From NCBI GenBank assembly GCA_963971225.1, contig OZ020270.1:65352932-65416931 (forward strand): a stretch of DNA of 64,000 bases. The letters run 5' to 3'. Under the pieces are notes generated by a model that saw nothing but the letters and a program-made list of their open reading frames with translations, was not told the origin of the DNA and did not search any database. The DNA comes from Melieria omissa. Taxonomy: Eukaryota; Arthropoda; Insecta; Diptera; Ulidiidae. Every line of letters begins with the position of its first letter. Within the stretch, counting starts at the first letter, position 1. The position numbers and the translations under genes are program-made. Below are positions 44,958-57,902 of this stretch, piece after piece.

Positions 44958-46604
44958 GCACTCATTTCAATCGGATGGGGAAAGGGGACAAGGAAGGGCA
45001 GTAGTTAACTAAAACTTTGTGTTCACCACAAGTATACTTTTTTTCAAGAATTGCAAGCAGAATATGCCTCTCGATCGTTTTGGTACCAAATCGTTTTGAT
45101 TCCAATTGTTCATTTACTTTTTTACGCTCTGATTTTCTGACAAGGTTTGCAAAAATGGCTGTATTGAGATAAGAAGTCAGCAGAAAGATTTTCCTTTCGT
45201 TAACGTTGCTCTACGCAAAATTTTTAGCTTTACTAAACTCAAATCTAGTCTTCAAGAAAAATTCAGATGGAATCGATAGCGATTGGTTTTTCGCTTAAGA
45301 GTATAGTTAGATACGATATATTTATAGAACGATATATTTTCGGGTAATTTTTTGTCACCCACATATCCTGGTTATGATGAAAAGTGCTCAAAGGGGCATC
45401 TTCTTCTTGTTTACTCAGTGTGTCCTTTTCATAGGACGTACATGGCAGTTGTCACTAAACCCACGTTTCTTATATATCTCTTATGGGTGTTACCGAGCTT
45501 CATTCTTGATTACAATCGTTACGTTCTTGGCGAGTGGTTTTGTCACCGACAGAACGAAAAATTGGTCTGCCTGTTGTGTAACTCTACAGATTATCAAGAG
45601 ATTCTCCATTCGACTTATAAACACCACTCAAAATTGAAATACCAAAATATGCCTGAATATCACCAACGCTGATCCCTGTACTGCCAAAAACTCGCAAACC
45701 TTCAACATTAGTTTTGTCAGTTACTAGCTTTAACATTGGTCTTCATTAGCATCTTTTATTACTGATACACGACTTCAAGCATAACGAGTTTTACCAACTT
45801 TAGTTGAAATAAATTGGCTCCTACTTTTCCGTTGAGTTCAGGAGGCCCATTGATCCATAATAAGGTTTTGCCTATAAAAGCAGTTCAAAACTTTCAATCC
45901 AGTGACGTAATTGTATGGCATTTACTGTATGTGTTGCCTTGAATTTCCATACAATTTGTATATGGGTGAAATGCCACCCGAACGTCGGCCACGTAACTTT
46001 TTTTGTAATCATCGTTATAATCAAATAATCAATGTGTTGTACATAAATTCTAAAACTTATATTGGTTTGCTACAAATACAAGAAACCTTAATCATTTTGA
46101 TAAATATATAGGAAAGTTATAGCATCTCAAAGTTGAAAATGGGTGAAAAATCACCCGAACGACGGATTAGGATAAAAAATAATTAAACACTTATTTTTTA
46201 CTTTTGTGAAAAACTAAATTTAACGAGGTAAACCAAGGGTTAAATATTTGTATGGAGAAACAAAATTGTTTGGCCCGTTTGACTTCAAACTTGGTAAAAG
46301 TACTTCAAATGCGAAATAATCAAACACGTGTTTCTCAATTTTTTTTTAAATCGAAAACAAACAGGGTAAACTAAGGGTAAAAAGTTTGTATGGATAAGCA
46401 TGATTCAATGGGGTTTTTGTCTTCAAACTTGATTAACCCTTTCGAGACCGATTGCACACCGTGTGTGCAATGGATTTCCGAGTCTATAAGACAGTAATGT
46501 GCAATTATCAGTTATTCTGAGTAAACTAGTCTTCGAAATAAGATTTTTCTGGAAGTAATGAAATCTGTAAAGTACAGGAAAACAAATTTGGCATTGATTT
46601 TACT
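44958..46604 (+). repeat. U10 spacer
   Basis: Uninterrupted; no 29-bp segment. The piggyBac relic core is at about 45374-45668 on the minus strand, then hairpin pair, diverged repeats and a truncated MITE. Confidence 0.75.
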
Positions 46605-48518
46605 GTGTACAATACAAAGAAAAATAAAATTTCGCTCCTGGGGACCGTGTTCGAGTGGAACGAGGACCAGGAACAGGCTTTTGCTTGTCTGAAGGAAAAA
46701 CTGTGCAGTGCCCCAATTCTGGCCTTCCCCGTGCCTGGGGAGATGTTTGTGCGGGATACAGATGCAAGCGGGAATAGTATTGGCGGTGTGATATCACAGA
46801 TAATAGACGGCCAGGAACAAGTGATAGCGTACTACAGTAGGGTTCTATCGAAACAGGAACGCAATTGCTGTGTGACACGGAGAGAACTGCTGGCGGTATT
46901 GGACTGCGTGAAACACTTCCACAAATATCTGTATGGACAAAGGTTTCGCCTGCGCACAGATCATGCGGCATTGAGATGGCTCCTGAACTTTAAGGATCCT
47001 GAAGGGCAATTGGCGCGGTGGATCGAGCGACTGCAGAGCTACGACTACACGATAGAGCATCGCAAGGGCAGTAGCCATGGAAATGCCGATGCCTTGTCAC
47101 GCCGACCGTGCAAAGTCGAATGCAGGCAGTGCTCGCGGGCCGAAAGCAAAGAACAGATAGTGGACGTCCGGTTGTTAAGCGTTATGCCATAGGAAGAGTG
47201 GTCTGCGGAGAGGCTACAAAAAGAACAGCGTGAGGATGCGGATCTTGCGAAAATCGTCGAAGGCAAGGAGCAAGGCGCACGTCCAGACTGGCAGGAGATG
47301 GCCGGTGAAAGCCCGATCGCTAAGGCTTACTGGGCACAGTGGAAAAGCCTGCGGCTGAAGGAAGGCTGCCTGTACCGCGAATGGGAGAGCGCGGATGGTC
47401 GGACCAGAAACCCCCTAATGGTAGTGCCGAAATGCAGAATCAACGAGGTCATCGAGGCATACCATAACGACTCCAGTGGAGGGCACCTAGGCATCACCAA
47501 AACCGTCGCCAAAATAAAAAGACGATTCTACTGGGTAGGATGTCAGGAGTCTGTTACCGAGTGGATTAAGAGCTGCGACCGATGTTCAGCTGCGAAAGGG
47601 CCGACAAGAAGATCTCGAGGCCGCATGCAGCAGTACAACGTGGGAGCGCCCTTCGAGCGGATTGCTATGGACGTCGCCGGCCCATTCCCAACTAGTACTC
47701 AAGGCAACAAATATGTGCTGGTGGTAATGGATTACTTCAGCAAATGGCCCGACGTGTACCCTATTCCTAACCAGGAGGCCACTACGATCTCGGAAAAGCT
47801 GGTAAACAACTGGGTAGCCAGGTTCGGAGTTCCGTTGGAGTTGCACTCAGATCAAGGCCGGAATTTCGAATCTGCGGTATTCAAGGAAGTGTGTGAGCTG
47901 CTGGGGATAAAGAAAACGCGTACCACTCCTTTGCACCCACAGTCCGACGGCATGGTGGAACGCTTTAACCGGACACTGGAGGAATACCTGCGGAAAGTGG
48001 TAGGCAGGAATCAAAAGGATTGGGACACGCATATCCCCCTGTTCCTGATGGCGTATAGGTCAGCCCCGCACGACACGACATCACTCACTCCAGCCCGAGC
48101 AGTGTTCGGCACAGAGTTGCGGTTACCCGCTGACTTGAAGTTCGGGGTAGTCAGCACAACGGGAGGCGCTAAGACGGAGTACGTGGTCAATAAGCGGGCG
48201 GAACTGGAGGAAATTCACCAGTTTATAAGGGGCCGCACCAAACTGGTCAGCGATAAGGCGAAAGCCAGATACGATCTACGGGCCAACTCAGCAGGGTTCC
48301 AAGAAGGCGATTTGGTAATGCTCTACAACCCGCAGCGGAGGAAAGGTTTGTCTCCGAAACTTCAAGCGTCATGGGAAGGACCGTACGAAGTCGTGACTAG
48401 GATTAACGACGTGGTATACCGGATTCAACGTTGCAGCAGGTTGAAGGTAGTCCATTTGGAGCGTCTGGCGCCTCATCACAGCGGAGCCTCGGCACTTGTT
48501 CGGGACGAACAAGTCTAA
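46605..48518 (+). pseudogene. U11: RNase H-integrase pol fragment with a stop codon
   Basis: Short-unit layout. Codon 196 is TAG (47190-47192, GAG in other units), which separates an intact RNase H part (46605-47189) from the integrase part; ATG 47298 restarts the same frame. A 12-base in-frame deletion near 48440 removes four residues (NRGA region). The integrase HHCC and DD35E residues are intact. GTG, not ATG, stands at the MITE fusion. Confidence 0.85.
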
Positions 48519-48529
48519 GTGGTGGGCAG

Positions 48530-48963
48530 TGTAACGATAAGACAGTCTGTCGCTGTGCAAAGCAACCCTGCCGCTTCGCGCCGTGCTATAATTCAATGTG
48601 GCAACGACGGCCGCGATAATAACTTTTAGTCCAATCTGGCAACGATGGTCGCGATCATCAGGGAAACCTTTAGTCCACTCGGGAATGTGCGAGAACGATC
48701 TGCGCGATGGCCAGACGGGTATAAAAGGCAGCCGGGTGCGGCGCAGCGAGTCAGTCTGGTTTTGACAAGTGAAGTTGCCACACGGAGTAATTAAGCAAAT
48801 ATTTAAGTGTACGAACAGTAAAGTGTAAACTGTGAATAATAAAGTGACTGTTGGTTTATTTTATTGTCTGCGTTTAAGAAACTGAGTGTGTTTATTTTCA
48901 AATTGCACAATCCAGTGATACGAAACAGCCCACTAGACGTAGTATTCGTAACAATATGTTACA
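48530..48963 (+). repeat. U11: Ty3/gypsy 3' LTR
   Basis: 434 bp, same termini and signals. Confidence 0.8.
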
Positions 48964-51704
48964 GCACTCATTTCAATCGGATGGGGAAAGGGGGCAAGGA
49001 AGGGCAGTAGTTAACTAAAACTTTGTGTTCACAAGTATACTTTTTTCAAGAATTGCAAGCAGAATATGCCTCTCGATCGTTTTGGTACCAAATCGTTTTG
49101 ATTCCAATTGTTCATTTACTTTTTTACGCTCTGATTTTCTGACAAGGTTTGCAAAAATGGCTGTATTGAGATAAGAAGTCAGCAGAAAGATTTTCCTTTC
49201 GTTAACGTTGCTCTACGCAAAATTTTTAGCTTTACTAAACTCAAATCTAGTCTTCAAGAAAAATTCGCCGCTTGTACTTTTTCTAGAAGCGATCCAGATG
49301 GAATCGATAGCGATTGGTTTTTCGCTTAAGAGTATAGTTAGATACGATATATTTATAGAACGATATATTTTCGGGTAATTTTTTGTCACCCACATATCCT
49401 GGTTATGATGAAAAGTGCTCAAAGGGGCATCTTCTTCTTGTTTACTCAGTGTGTCCTTTTCATAGGACGTACATGGCAGTTGTCACTAAACCCACGTTTC
49501 TTATATATCTCTTATGGGTGTTACCGAGCTTCATTCTTGATTACAATCGTTACGTTCTTGGCGAGTGGTTTTGTCACCGACAGAACGAAAAATTGGTCTG
49601 CCTGTTGTGTAACTCTACAGATTATCAAGAGATTCTCCATTCGACTTATAAACACCACTCAAAATTGAAATACCAAAATATGCCTGAATATCACCAACGC
49701 TGATCCCTGTATTGCCAAAAACTCGCAAACCTTCAACATTAGTTTTGTCAGTTACTATCTTTAACATTGGTCTTCATTAGCATCTTTTATTACTGATACA
49801 CGACTTCAAGCATAACAAGTTTTACCAACTTTAGTTGAAATAAATTGGCTTCTACTTTTCCGTTGAGTTCAGGAGGCCCATTGATCCATAATAAGGTTTT
49901 GCCTATAAAAGCAGTTCAAAACTTTCAATCCAGTGACGTAATTGTATGGCATTTACTGTATGTGTTGCCTTGAATTTCCATACAATTTGTATATGGGTGA
50001 AATGCCACCCGAACGTCGGCCACGTAACTTTTTTTGTAATCATCGTTATAATCAAATAATCAATGTGTTGTACCAAAAAGTATGAAACATAAAGAGTGTG
50101 CATCTCATACAAGCAAAAATTTGAATGCGGGTGCTGATATCGCCACCCGTCTTCTGGATGCGGGGGGGGTAGACAATAAGAGGAAACATTTGAAACGACA
50201 GCACAATGCTCTGAGCGCAAATCATAGAAACACGAATGCCGCGTCTGTGCTCACTCGTTCATTCTCGCTCAATTGTGCGAAGAGGAGGAAGACGATGTGC
50301 TGTTGTTCTTGTTGTTGCGCTGGCGAAAAGCTGAAATTGTAAAACGATTTCTATTTTCTGGCTGGCTTTTGTTCTTCTTCTATAAGCCTGCACGGCGTCG
50401 CATATAGCTCCTGAACTCACTGCTGACTGTAGTGTGCGAAAAATCATAGAAAAGAAAATATAATATGGCTGGCATGGCAACCTATATGATCGCTACAGGC
50501 AATTAAAAAATAATAAGTAATCAACAAAGACAATTAAATAAAAATGGAATTGGAAAGAAAAGAAAACGTTTTTATTAGCCGTAATAATTTTCCGTCTCGT
50601 TCTTTGGAACTTTTCTTACGGCCCACATATAATGCTTGTTTAAAAGAACTAAAATAAGAAAATCTAATATTGTAAATTTATGATCACATCATTCGCCATG
50701 GAATCATTCAGGTGTAGAACATTTAAACTATTTTTAAACGTAGGCATGCCGTAATACAATTTTCTTATGACAAAATACTTGTCTTATTATTTCTTTATTT
50801 AGTGCTTTCGCCCTATTGAAAGTCAATAGACCTATTAAATTATGTTTTTCCATACGATCTTCTAACCCTCCGTTAGATTTCGATAAAAAAAAACATTAAA
50901 ACACGCATCTAATTATTTTTAAGTTCAAGTGTTTCACGAATTTTGAAGTCAATATGCCTATCAGTTCATTTTTTTTCATAGTATTCCCATATTCTCTAAA
51001 TTGTAATCAAGCATGTGAAAATATAAACAAATAATTTTACTTCGAACTCGCCACGCAAAAATATTTGCAAACATTTTAAATTGGGATCAACCACCAAATT
51101 TTTAAATTAATCAAAGCATTGGCCAGCAAAAAGCCATACATCACAAACAATCGATTGCTGGTGACATTGCAGCAAAATCAATCACAACACAAAAAAGCAT
51201 ACACACAATAAACGACAACACCAAAAACATTAGCGAATCCCGAATCATCTTCGTTGAAACGACGATGACGATGCGTTGGTTCGTTGTTTACTCTTCGCTT
51301 GCGCTTCGACGAACAAGATCGCAAACTATTGAGCGCGAGCAAATTTCCCGCAAGCTATGCCTCCGCTCATCTCTTCCCGCCCGCATCAAGAAACACGCTT
51401 GACAAATTTTTGAAGATGCGTATTCTTTATATTCTATATTCTTTGGTTGTACATAGATTCTAAAACTTATATTGGTTTGCTACAAATACAAGAAACCTTA
51501 ATCATTTTGATAAATATATAGGAAAGTTATAGCATCTCAAAGTTGAAAATGGGTGAAAAATCACCCGAACGACGGAAACTAATTAAGCACTTATTTTTTA
51601 CTTTTGTGAAAAACTAAATTTAACGAGGTAAACCAAGGGTTAAATATTTGTATGGAGAAACAAAATTTTTTGGCCCGTTTGACTTCAAACTTGGTAAAAG
51701 TACT
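48964..51704 (+). repeat. U11 spacer, left part, with a TIR element
   Basis: The piggyBac relic core is at about 49405-49699 on the minus strand; the 29-bp segment is present. The spacer is split by the element at 50074-51445 and then by the BEL/Pao element at 51705. About 10 bp after the second hairpin motif (near 51578) are altered compared with other units. Confidence 0.75.
50074..51445. mobile_element. Unclassified 1.37-kb TIR element, non-coding
   Basis: It interrupts spacer sequence that is continuous in other units, and both sides end in GTTGTAC (50067-50073 and 51446-51452), a likely 7-bp (perhaps decayed 8-bp) target-site duplication. The termini are inverted repeats of 32 bases with 24 matches: left CAAAAAGTATGAAACATAAA, right inverse CAAAGAATATAGAATATAAA, then GCATCT in both. 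Similarity resumes further in (AAAAATTTG, GATGCGGG or ATGCGGG). There is no convincing ORF. CA...TG ends and a duplication of about 8 bp would suit a hAT- or P-like non-autonomous element, but the superfamily is open. Confidence 0.65.
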
Positions 51705-52005
51705 TGTAAACTATTGACCGGCAGGGCAATGAAAGTCGCTATTGATTTTGAAGAAAAACGAATTTAACTTTATTTAACGTAAGGCGATTTTGATTGTTTG
51801 GTTCGGCTTATTTGCTGTGGCTTGGTTTGGTTTGGCTATGCTGTGTGTTTCGAAATTGTGCGCGTTGGCACCTCGCGGCACTCCTCGGCGACTGTCTTGC
51901 TTCTTTTTCCGGCGGCAACTGAACTCTCCGTTTTCAATGGCGGCAACCAACTGAACTTGGCTGCAGCTGACTCGCTATCTTCGTTCGGCACAGGGTCACT
52001 CAACA
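51705..52005 (-). repeat. BEL/Pao 3' LTR
   Basis: 301 bp; on the element strand it starts TGTTGAGTGACC and ends ATAGTTTACA, with AATAAA for polyadenylation (complement near 51771). The polypurine tract AGAGGGAGGAG directly precedes it and lies inside the last codons of the integrase frame. Confidence 0.9.
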
Positions 52006-53196
52006 CTCCTCCCTCTGTGAATCACTCTGGGATTCACCCTCAATGTGTAATACTGCAAGTTTCGTGGCTGGTCTCCGCAAGATTCCCGTGGAGTTTCGCA
52101 CTTCCGCAAAACGAATTTGGCCATCTTTGGCCAGAAAAACTTTAGTTACGCGTCCTTTGCGCCATTGGCTTCGGGCTTGACTCTCATCGCAAATTAAGAC
52201 TAAGTCGTCGACCCTTATTGGTGTGGCTCTGCCGTGCCATTTCCTGCGGAGCAACAACTGCGGCAAATACTCCTTGATCCATCGCTTCCATAGGCGGTCC
52301 TTCAAATTCTGGCTTATTCTCCACTGTTTTTTGATACAAACTTCTTCGTCAGGAGGCTGCGGCGTTTGGGTTGAGTTCACTGCACCAATGAGGAAATGGT
52401 TCGGCGTCAACGGCTCATCTTCCTCAGTGGACAACGGAATATCCGTAAGAGGACGCGAATTGAGGATGTTTTCTGCTTCAATTAAAAGGCTGCGCAAGGT
52501 TTCAACTCTCGGCGCTTCACAGTGTAGAGTCTTCAGGAGCAAGCGCTTGACAATTCTAATCAATCTTTCCCAGCATCCACCGGAGCTGGGATTCAACGGG
52601 CAATTAAACGTCCACTCGATCCCACGCTTTGTTGCTTCATCAGAAATTCGTTCGACGTCGAGTATGTGCTCTGCTTCACGAAGCTCCCTCTGGGCCCCAA
52701 TAAAATTGGTGCCGTTGTCACTTCGAATTCGTGCTGGCGTGCCCCGCCGATTGATGAAATTGCGCAGGCACAGAATGAAGGCATCGGTAGACAAGTTCTC
52801 GGCAAGTTGCAAATGGGCTGCTCTGGTCGTGAGGCACGTGAAAATTACTCCCCATCTCTTCTCTTTACGTCGTCCGATGGTGACATTTAGCGGGCCGAAT
52901 AAGTCTACGCCGGTGTACGTGAACGGTCTCACGTATGGTGTGAGCCGGTCTGGTGGCAGCTGTCCCATAAGCGGCGGTTTTGGGCGGGCTCTGTCAATCG
53001 TACATCGCATGCAACGGCTTTCAACGGTCTTCAGCAAAGACTTGGCGTGGGGGAACCAAAACGTTTGGCGAACCTCATTGATAACAACGGCTTTGTTTTG
53101 GTGATGGAACTGCTCATGGTAATGACGCATGATGAGCTCCGAAATGGCATGATCCCGTGGCAGCAAAACTGGGCGCCTCGCCTGTAATGGCAAGAC
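52000..53196 (-). CDS. BEL/Pao integrase
   Basis: C-terminal domain of the BEL pol polyprotein, about 397 residues. It shows the zinc-binding region (HYHEQFHHQN ... CMRC) and the DDE core (TGVDLFGPL, IRSDNGTNF, GGCWERLIR), then the DUF5641-like C-terminal part (VDDLVLICDE ... WRKGRVTKVF). It is out of frame with the upstream pol ORF: near 53193-53200 the reading shifts by one position, so in this copy the integrase is not joined to RT without a frameshift. The stop codon (52000-52002) lies within the LTR. Confidence 0.88.
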   Translation of the reverse strand, partial: VLPLQARRPVLLPRDHAISELIMRHYHEQFHHQNKAVVINEVRQTFWFPHAKSLLKTVESRCMRCTIDRARPKPPLMGQLPPDRLTPYVRPFTYTGVDLFGPLNVTIGRRKEKRWGVIFTCLTTRAAHLQLAENLSTDAFILCLRNFINRRGTPARIRSDNGTNFIGAQRELREAEHILDVERISDEATKRGIEWTFNCPLNPSSGGCWERLIRIVKRLLLKTLHCEAPRVETLRSLLIEAENILNSRPLTDIPLSTEEDEPLTPNHFLIGAVNSTQTPQPPDEEVCIKKQWRISQNLKDRLWKRWIKEYLPQLLLRRKWHGRATPIRVDDLVLICDESQARSQWRKGRVTKVFLAKDGQIRFAEVRNSTGILRRPATKLAVLHIEGESQSDSQREEC

Positions 53197-55592
53197 TTGT
53201 CGATGCGACCTTGAATCCTCAACAGGCCACGGTCATCTAGGCACGGCGAGAGTGTGTAGATTGGGCTGCTTTTGGGTACGGCCTTGCCGCTGGTGAGACT
53301 GGCTATTTCTGTAGCATAGCGCTCGCGCTGAACACACTTGTAGATGTAGTACTCCGCACGATGAATTTCGGCAATTGAAAGTGGAAAGCTTCCTCCCACT
53401 GCGGCGTCTCTCGTTTCTGGCAAACGGCGAAACTTATTGGCTGCTCTAAAAACCCAGGCCATCACGCGCTTGAGCTTTAAAAAGGACGAAAAGCGGTTAG
53501 TTTGGAATAAACAAGTTGTTACCTCTGGCTGTAAGAGTAGACATGGCTTGATCTCCTCCTCGAGTTGCTCTGGCAATGGCATAATCGGCGTTGATACGGG
53601 CCAGAAGCTTTCTGGCTGTCGCAAAAACTCCGGACCTGTCAACCATGGGCTCTGCGGGTTGAATCTCGGCGGCCACTTAGGACGAGTGGCAACGTCGGCG
53701 GTGTTTCTGTCTGTTGGAATCCATCGCCACTGCGACGGTTTTGTTGATGATAATATTTCAGCAATACGATGTCCAACGAAAGCTTTATATCTCCTTTCGG
53801 TAGAGTATATCCAGTGCAAGAGCGTTTGAGAATCGGACCAAAGAACAACGCGTGTAAAGCTGACATCACTGCTTCGAAGGATGAGCTTGCTGAGGCGTGT
53901 TCCCAATACCGCAGCTTGAAGTTCCAGTCTCGGAATTGACATGACCCTTTGCGGCGCTCCACGTGTTTTGCCGGCGACTAAGGCAACATCACACCCCCCG
54001 ATGTGTTCGACTCTGATATAGGCGGCGGCCGCAAACGCAACTTGGCTTGCGTCGACCACGACGTGTAGCTCTACCGATGATGCAACTGACAGGTTTGGCG
54101 AATACGGGCGCTGGACTTTGAATTCTTCTGCTCTTTTGAATGCGTTCCACCAAATATACCATTTTTGGCATATTTGCTCCGGCAATGTATCGTCCCAGGC
54201 AATTTTGCTTTTCCAAGTCTCCTGAACCAATGTTTTCGAATACAGCAAGAAGTCGGCTAGAAAACCAAATGGGTCGAATACGGACATCACAATTCCCAGG
54301 AGTTCTCTTTTCGTTGGCGGACGCTCACAGTTCAACACCGCTTTGGGAATACGGTGGAACTTGCACTTGAACTGAAAGGTGTCAGTGATAGTGTCCCAGA
54401 CCATTCCGAGCACCTTTTCGGAACCTGCTTGGCACTCCATGTTGGCTGTAGTGTCTTGTGGCGGTGTGTCAGCATTCAAATCCCGTAGGCTTGGGCAGTT
54501 GGAAATAAATTTTCTCAGGTTGAACCCGGCTTGCGCGTGTATATGAACGATTTGCTGACAAATCTCTTTGGCTTCTTCTTCATTATCGAAACTGGCTACA
54601 AAGTCGTCAACATAGTGCTTTTCGATGATAGCTGCAGCGGCTGCAGGAAATTCTTGCTTGAATTCTTCGGCGTTCTTATTTTTAACGAATTCCGCACAGC
54701 AGGGCGAGCACGCGGCTCCGAATATCAGCGACGTCATCACGTAGTGTCGTATTGGCAGATCTGGGTTTCCATCACGCCATAAAAATCTTTGGACATGCTT
54801 ATCGCTTGGCACAATACGGATTTGAGAGAACATCTCACAGATGTCTGCGGCTACACCTATTGCTCCTTCTCGGAAACGAAATAGGATACCCAGCAGCGGC
54901 TTGGCTTGTTCAGGCCCTTTCGATAGCTTAGAATTAAGCGACGTGCCATTCACCATGGCAGCGGCGTCGAAGACTATTCGCATCTTGTTCGGCTTCTGGG
55001 GGTTTTGCACTGCAAAGTGCGGCAGGTACCATATCGGGTGACTTTGGTCGTTTACCTCTCCTTCGGACAGTTCCCTGGCGTAGTCCTTTGCGACGTACTT
55101 CTGCATCTCTAATTTGTATCTATCGGCGAAATCATGATCGGCTCTCATTCTTCGTTCAATGCTCAACAGGCGCCGAACAGCCATTTCGCGACTATGTGGC
55201 AACTCGGTTGGTGGACTTTTCCACAGGAGGCCACACTCGAAACGCTTTCCCACACGTCTTGTCTTCTCCTCCAGTATGCGGCGTGCCTCCATATTCTCTT
55301 CAGACTCCAACAGCTCAGGCGAATGGTTGATGCCAAAGTTGTCGGCAGCAAAAAACTCAGTCACGACCTGCGCCAATGGATCTTCCTCTCGAATGTGCAT
55401 TACGACTGGAACCGACGGCGCCAACAGCTCAGCAGGGCCATACGCAACCCACCCAAGCTTGGTTTTGATGGCTACAGGGCTCGCGTCATCTGCTTCAACA
55501 ACTTTCGCTGGCACACCCAAGTACGCATTATCCAACCCAAGCAGCATTACGGGCTTAACATTGACGTAATCTTTTAGGGGTAAAAACTCAAA
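53190..55592 (-). CDS. BEL/Pao protease end, reverse transcriptase and RNase H
   Basis: Continues the BEL frame after the Mag insertion (a spurious start exists in the Mag LTR). It begins with the end of the protease region, followed by reverse transcriptase (MRIVFDAAA, DICEMFSQIRI, TSLIFGAACSP, catalytic HYVDDF) and RNase H (VVVDASQVAF, PRLELQAAVLG, WSDSQTLLHW, DRNTADVATR). The frame is open until the frameshift near 53193, after which it reads out-of-frame sequence to 53031. The element has no env. Confidence 0.88.
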
Positions 55593-55597
55593 GTGGG

Positions 55598-55785
55598 TTT
55601 TGTATACGCGCAAATCCGTTTATTTAATTAATATGAAAAGTACAATGGCAATAACTTTAAGAATAGGAAAACGTGTGTCGTCGCAATGGCCGCCAACTTC
55701 AGAAGAGCCACGCTAAGCACGGCAACTTGGTTCTCTCTACCGGAACGGCTGGCAACGGAACGCAGGGTCGTTCACATACACGACA
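55598..55785 (-). repeat. Mag 3' LTR
   Basis: On the element strand it starts TGTCGTGTATG and ends GTATACAAAA. The final AAA is counted as LTR because it is present in all three copies next to different flanks. It contains AATAAA (AATTAAATAAACGG). Confidence 0.85.
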
Positions 55786-57902
55786 CCCCTTAACGCCCAG
55801 TTGGTTGGTAGAACTCTGGACGACGTTGCTCTCGCTGCGGTCTCATTTCCCGGAGTGGTCTGCAGATCAGACCTCGTGGGGTGAGGCATATCCTCTGGAT
55901 GCCCGACAGTTGTAGAGTCCCGTTCAGGAACCGTTAAATCTTCTGTTGGTTCCGTTGATGTCTCCGTATCGCTATCTTCCGATGAAGAAACAAATCCCAA
56001 ATCGTGTTGTGAACATCGGCCTCGGAGTTGGTCGATGTGGCGTTTTACGATTCTGCCATCTTGCAATCGGACGGTGTACGAAATCGGCCCTGTTGGCCCT
56101 TCTATTGTTGCGGTAACCCATTTGGACCCAGTTGAATAATTCCTAGTCCAGACCGGATCACCTTGCCTAAAACTTCGGGTATGTAACTGCTCGTGGTCTT
56201 TCAAACCCAACTCGTGCGGATGAATTTTGTCGAAATACGTCTTAAGCTGACGGTTGTACATTAACTCCGCAGGCGAACGACCAGTTGACATATGCGGGGT
56301 TATGTGTTGATTGAATACGAAACGTACTAACCTCAAGTGCAGGTCACTCGCTATCGGCATCTTCTTTAAGAAATTCTTCGTTGTTTGTACCATCCGTTCA
56401 GCTTGTCCGTTAGTGGACGGATGAAAGGGGGCACTCCTGATGTGCCGAATGAGATTGCTTTTCATAAATGTGGCAAATTCGTCCGAAGTGAACGCGGTGC
56501 CATTATCCGACACAATGGCGTCCGGCAGACCATGTGTTGCGAATAAAGCGCGCAACGGCTTTATAGCAGCTAGCGATGACGTTGAGTTGACGGGCGCCAC
56601 TTCCAACCACTTGGAATACGCGTCAACAACGATGAAATATAACTTGCCTTGAAATGGTCCTGCGAAATCTATGTGAAGGCGAGACCAAGGTGACTTCGGC
56701 ATCTCCCACGGATGTACTGCGGCATGTGCGACCTCATTCCGAGTTTCCTGGCATGGGTGACACTGCCCAACAGCTCGTTCAATATCTGTATCTATGTTGG
56801 GCCACCAGACGTAACTGCGCGCCAATGCCTTCATTTTCACAATGCCCGGATGACCGCAATGCAATGCATCGAGTATGGTCTGGCGGCTCGCAGGCGGGAT
56901 TATAACACGATTGCCCCATAGCAAACATCCTTTTAACGATGTGATTTCTGTACGGCGTGCAAAGAATGGGTACAGCTTGTCACTGCGCACAATTTTGTCT
57001 GGCCAGCCCCTTAACGCCCAGCTGAGCACCTTCGAGATGTCAGCATCGTTTTTTGACTGCGAAGCGATTTGTTTAGCATCCACTACAGGGTCTGCTGCCG
57101 TTTCTATCATCAAGATTTCTTCATCTGACTTCTGAGCCGTTTCTTCCGTCTTAATGGGCATACGACTAAGGAAATCAGCGTTGCCCAACTTGTGACCAGG
57201 ACGATGCGTGATGATGAAATCGTACGCGTTGAGGAAAATACGGCGCCGCAGCATCGGATTCGAAATAACAGCGGGCACAGGCTTCGTTGTGCTGAAAATA
57301 CCTAACAACGGACGGTGGTCAGTAACAAGCGTAAACTTACGTCCATGAAGGTAGTCGTGGAATTTCTTGACGCCTGCCACTATTGCTACTGCCTCCCTGT
57401 CGATCTGCGCGTAATTCCTCTCTGTTTTTGTTAACGTCCTGGAGTAGAAGGCTATAGGTCTTTCTGTGCCATCCGGCATGTTATGGCTCAAGACAGCTCC
57501 AATACCATATGGTGATGCGTCGCATACTAATATCAACGGAAGTTTTGCATCATAATGAACGAGAACGCGATCAGAGATTATAAGTTCCCTTAGTTCGTTA
57601 AATGCACGTTGATGCTCCTTCGACCATGTCCACCTCGCGCCCTTGTCCAGCAAACGATATAGTGGCTCTGCCAGTGTTGCCTTATGTGGTAAAAATGAGT
57701 GGTAAAAGTTTAGTAACCCTAGGAATGCTTGTAGTTGTTTCTTGTCTTCGGGGGCTGGCGCATTACGTATTGCGTCTAACTTTTCTGGCAGCGGCCTGAT
57801 GCCTAATGAATCCAGTTTAAATCCTAGAAAATCGATTGATGATGCTCCAAATTTGCACTTGTCCTTCCGTAACCGCAGACCCGCATCTTCAAAACGTGAC
57901 AG
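55737..57902 (-). pseudogene. Mag pol, 3' part: RT end, RNase H, integrase
   Basis: Second half of the Mag polyprotein, in a different frame from the first. It starts within RT just after the YFDD box (LSRFEDAGLRL, IDFLGFKLD), then has RNase H (VCDASPYGIGAVLS, IDREAVAIV, TDHRPLLGI). The integrase follows with a zinc-binding domain (CGHPGIVKMKALARSYVWWP ... CHPCQ) and DDE core (HIDFAGPF, VSDNGTAF, NGQAERMVQ). This type of integrase is usually annotated K02A2.6-like in animals. The frame runs about 49 bases into the 3' LTR before stopping. Confidence 0.88.

Noticed and set aside
50082..50342. 86-codon Cys-rich ORF in the TIR element
   Set aside because: No recognisable domain, low-complexity end, and stop codons close by in all frames of the element.
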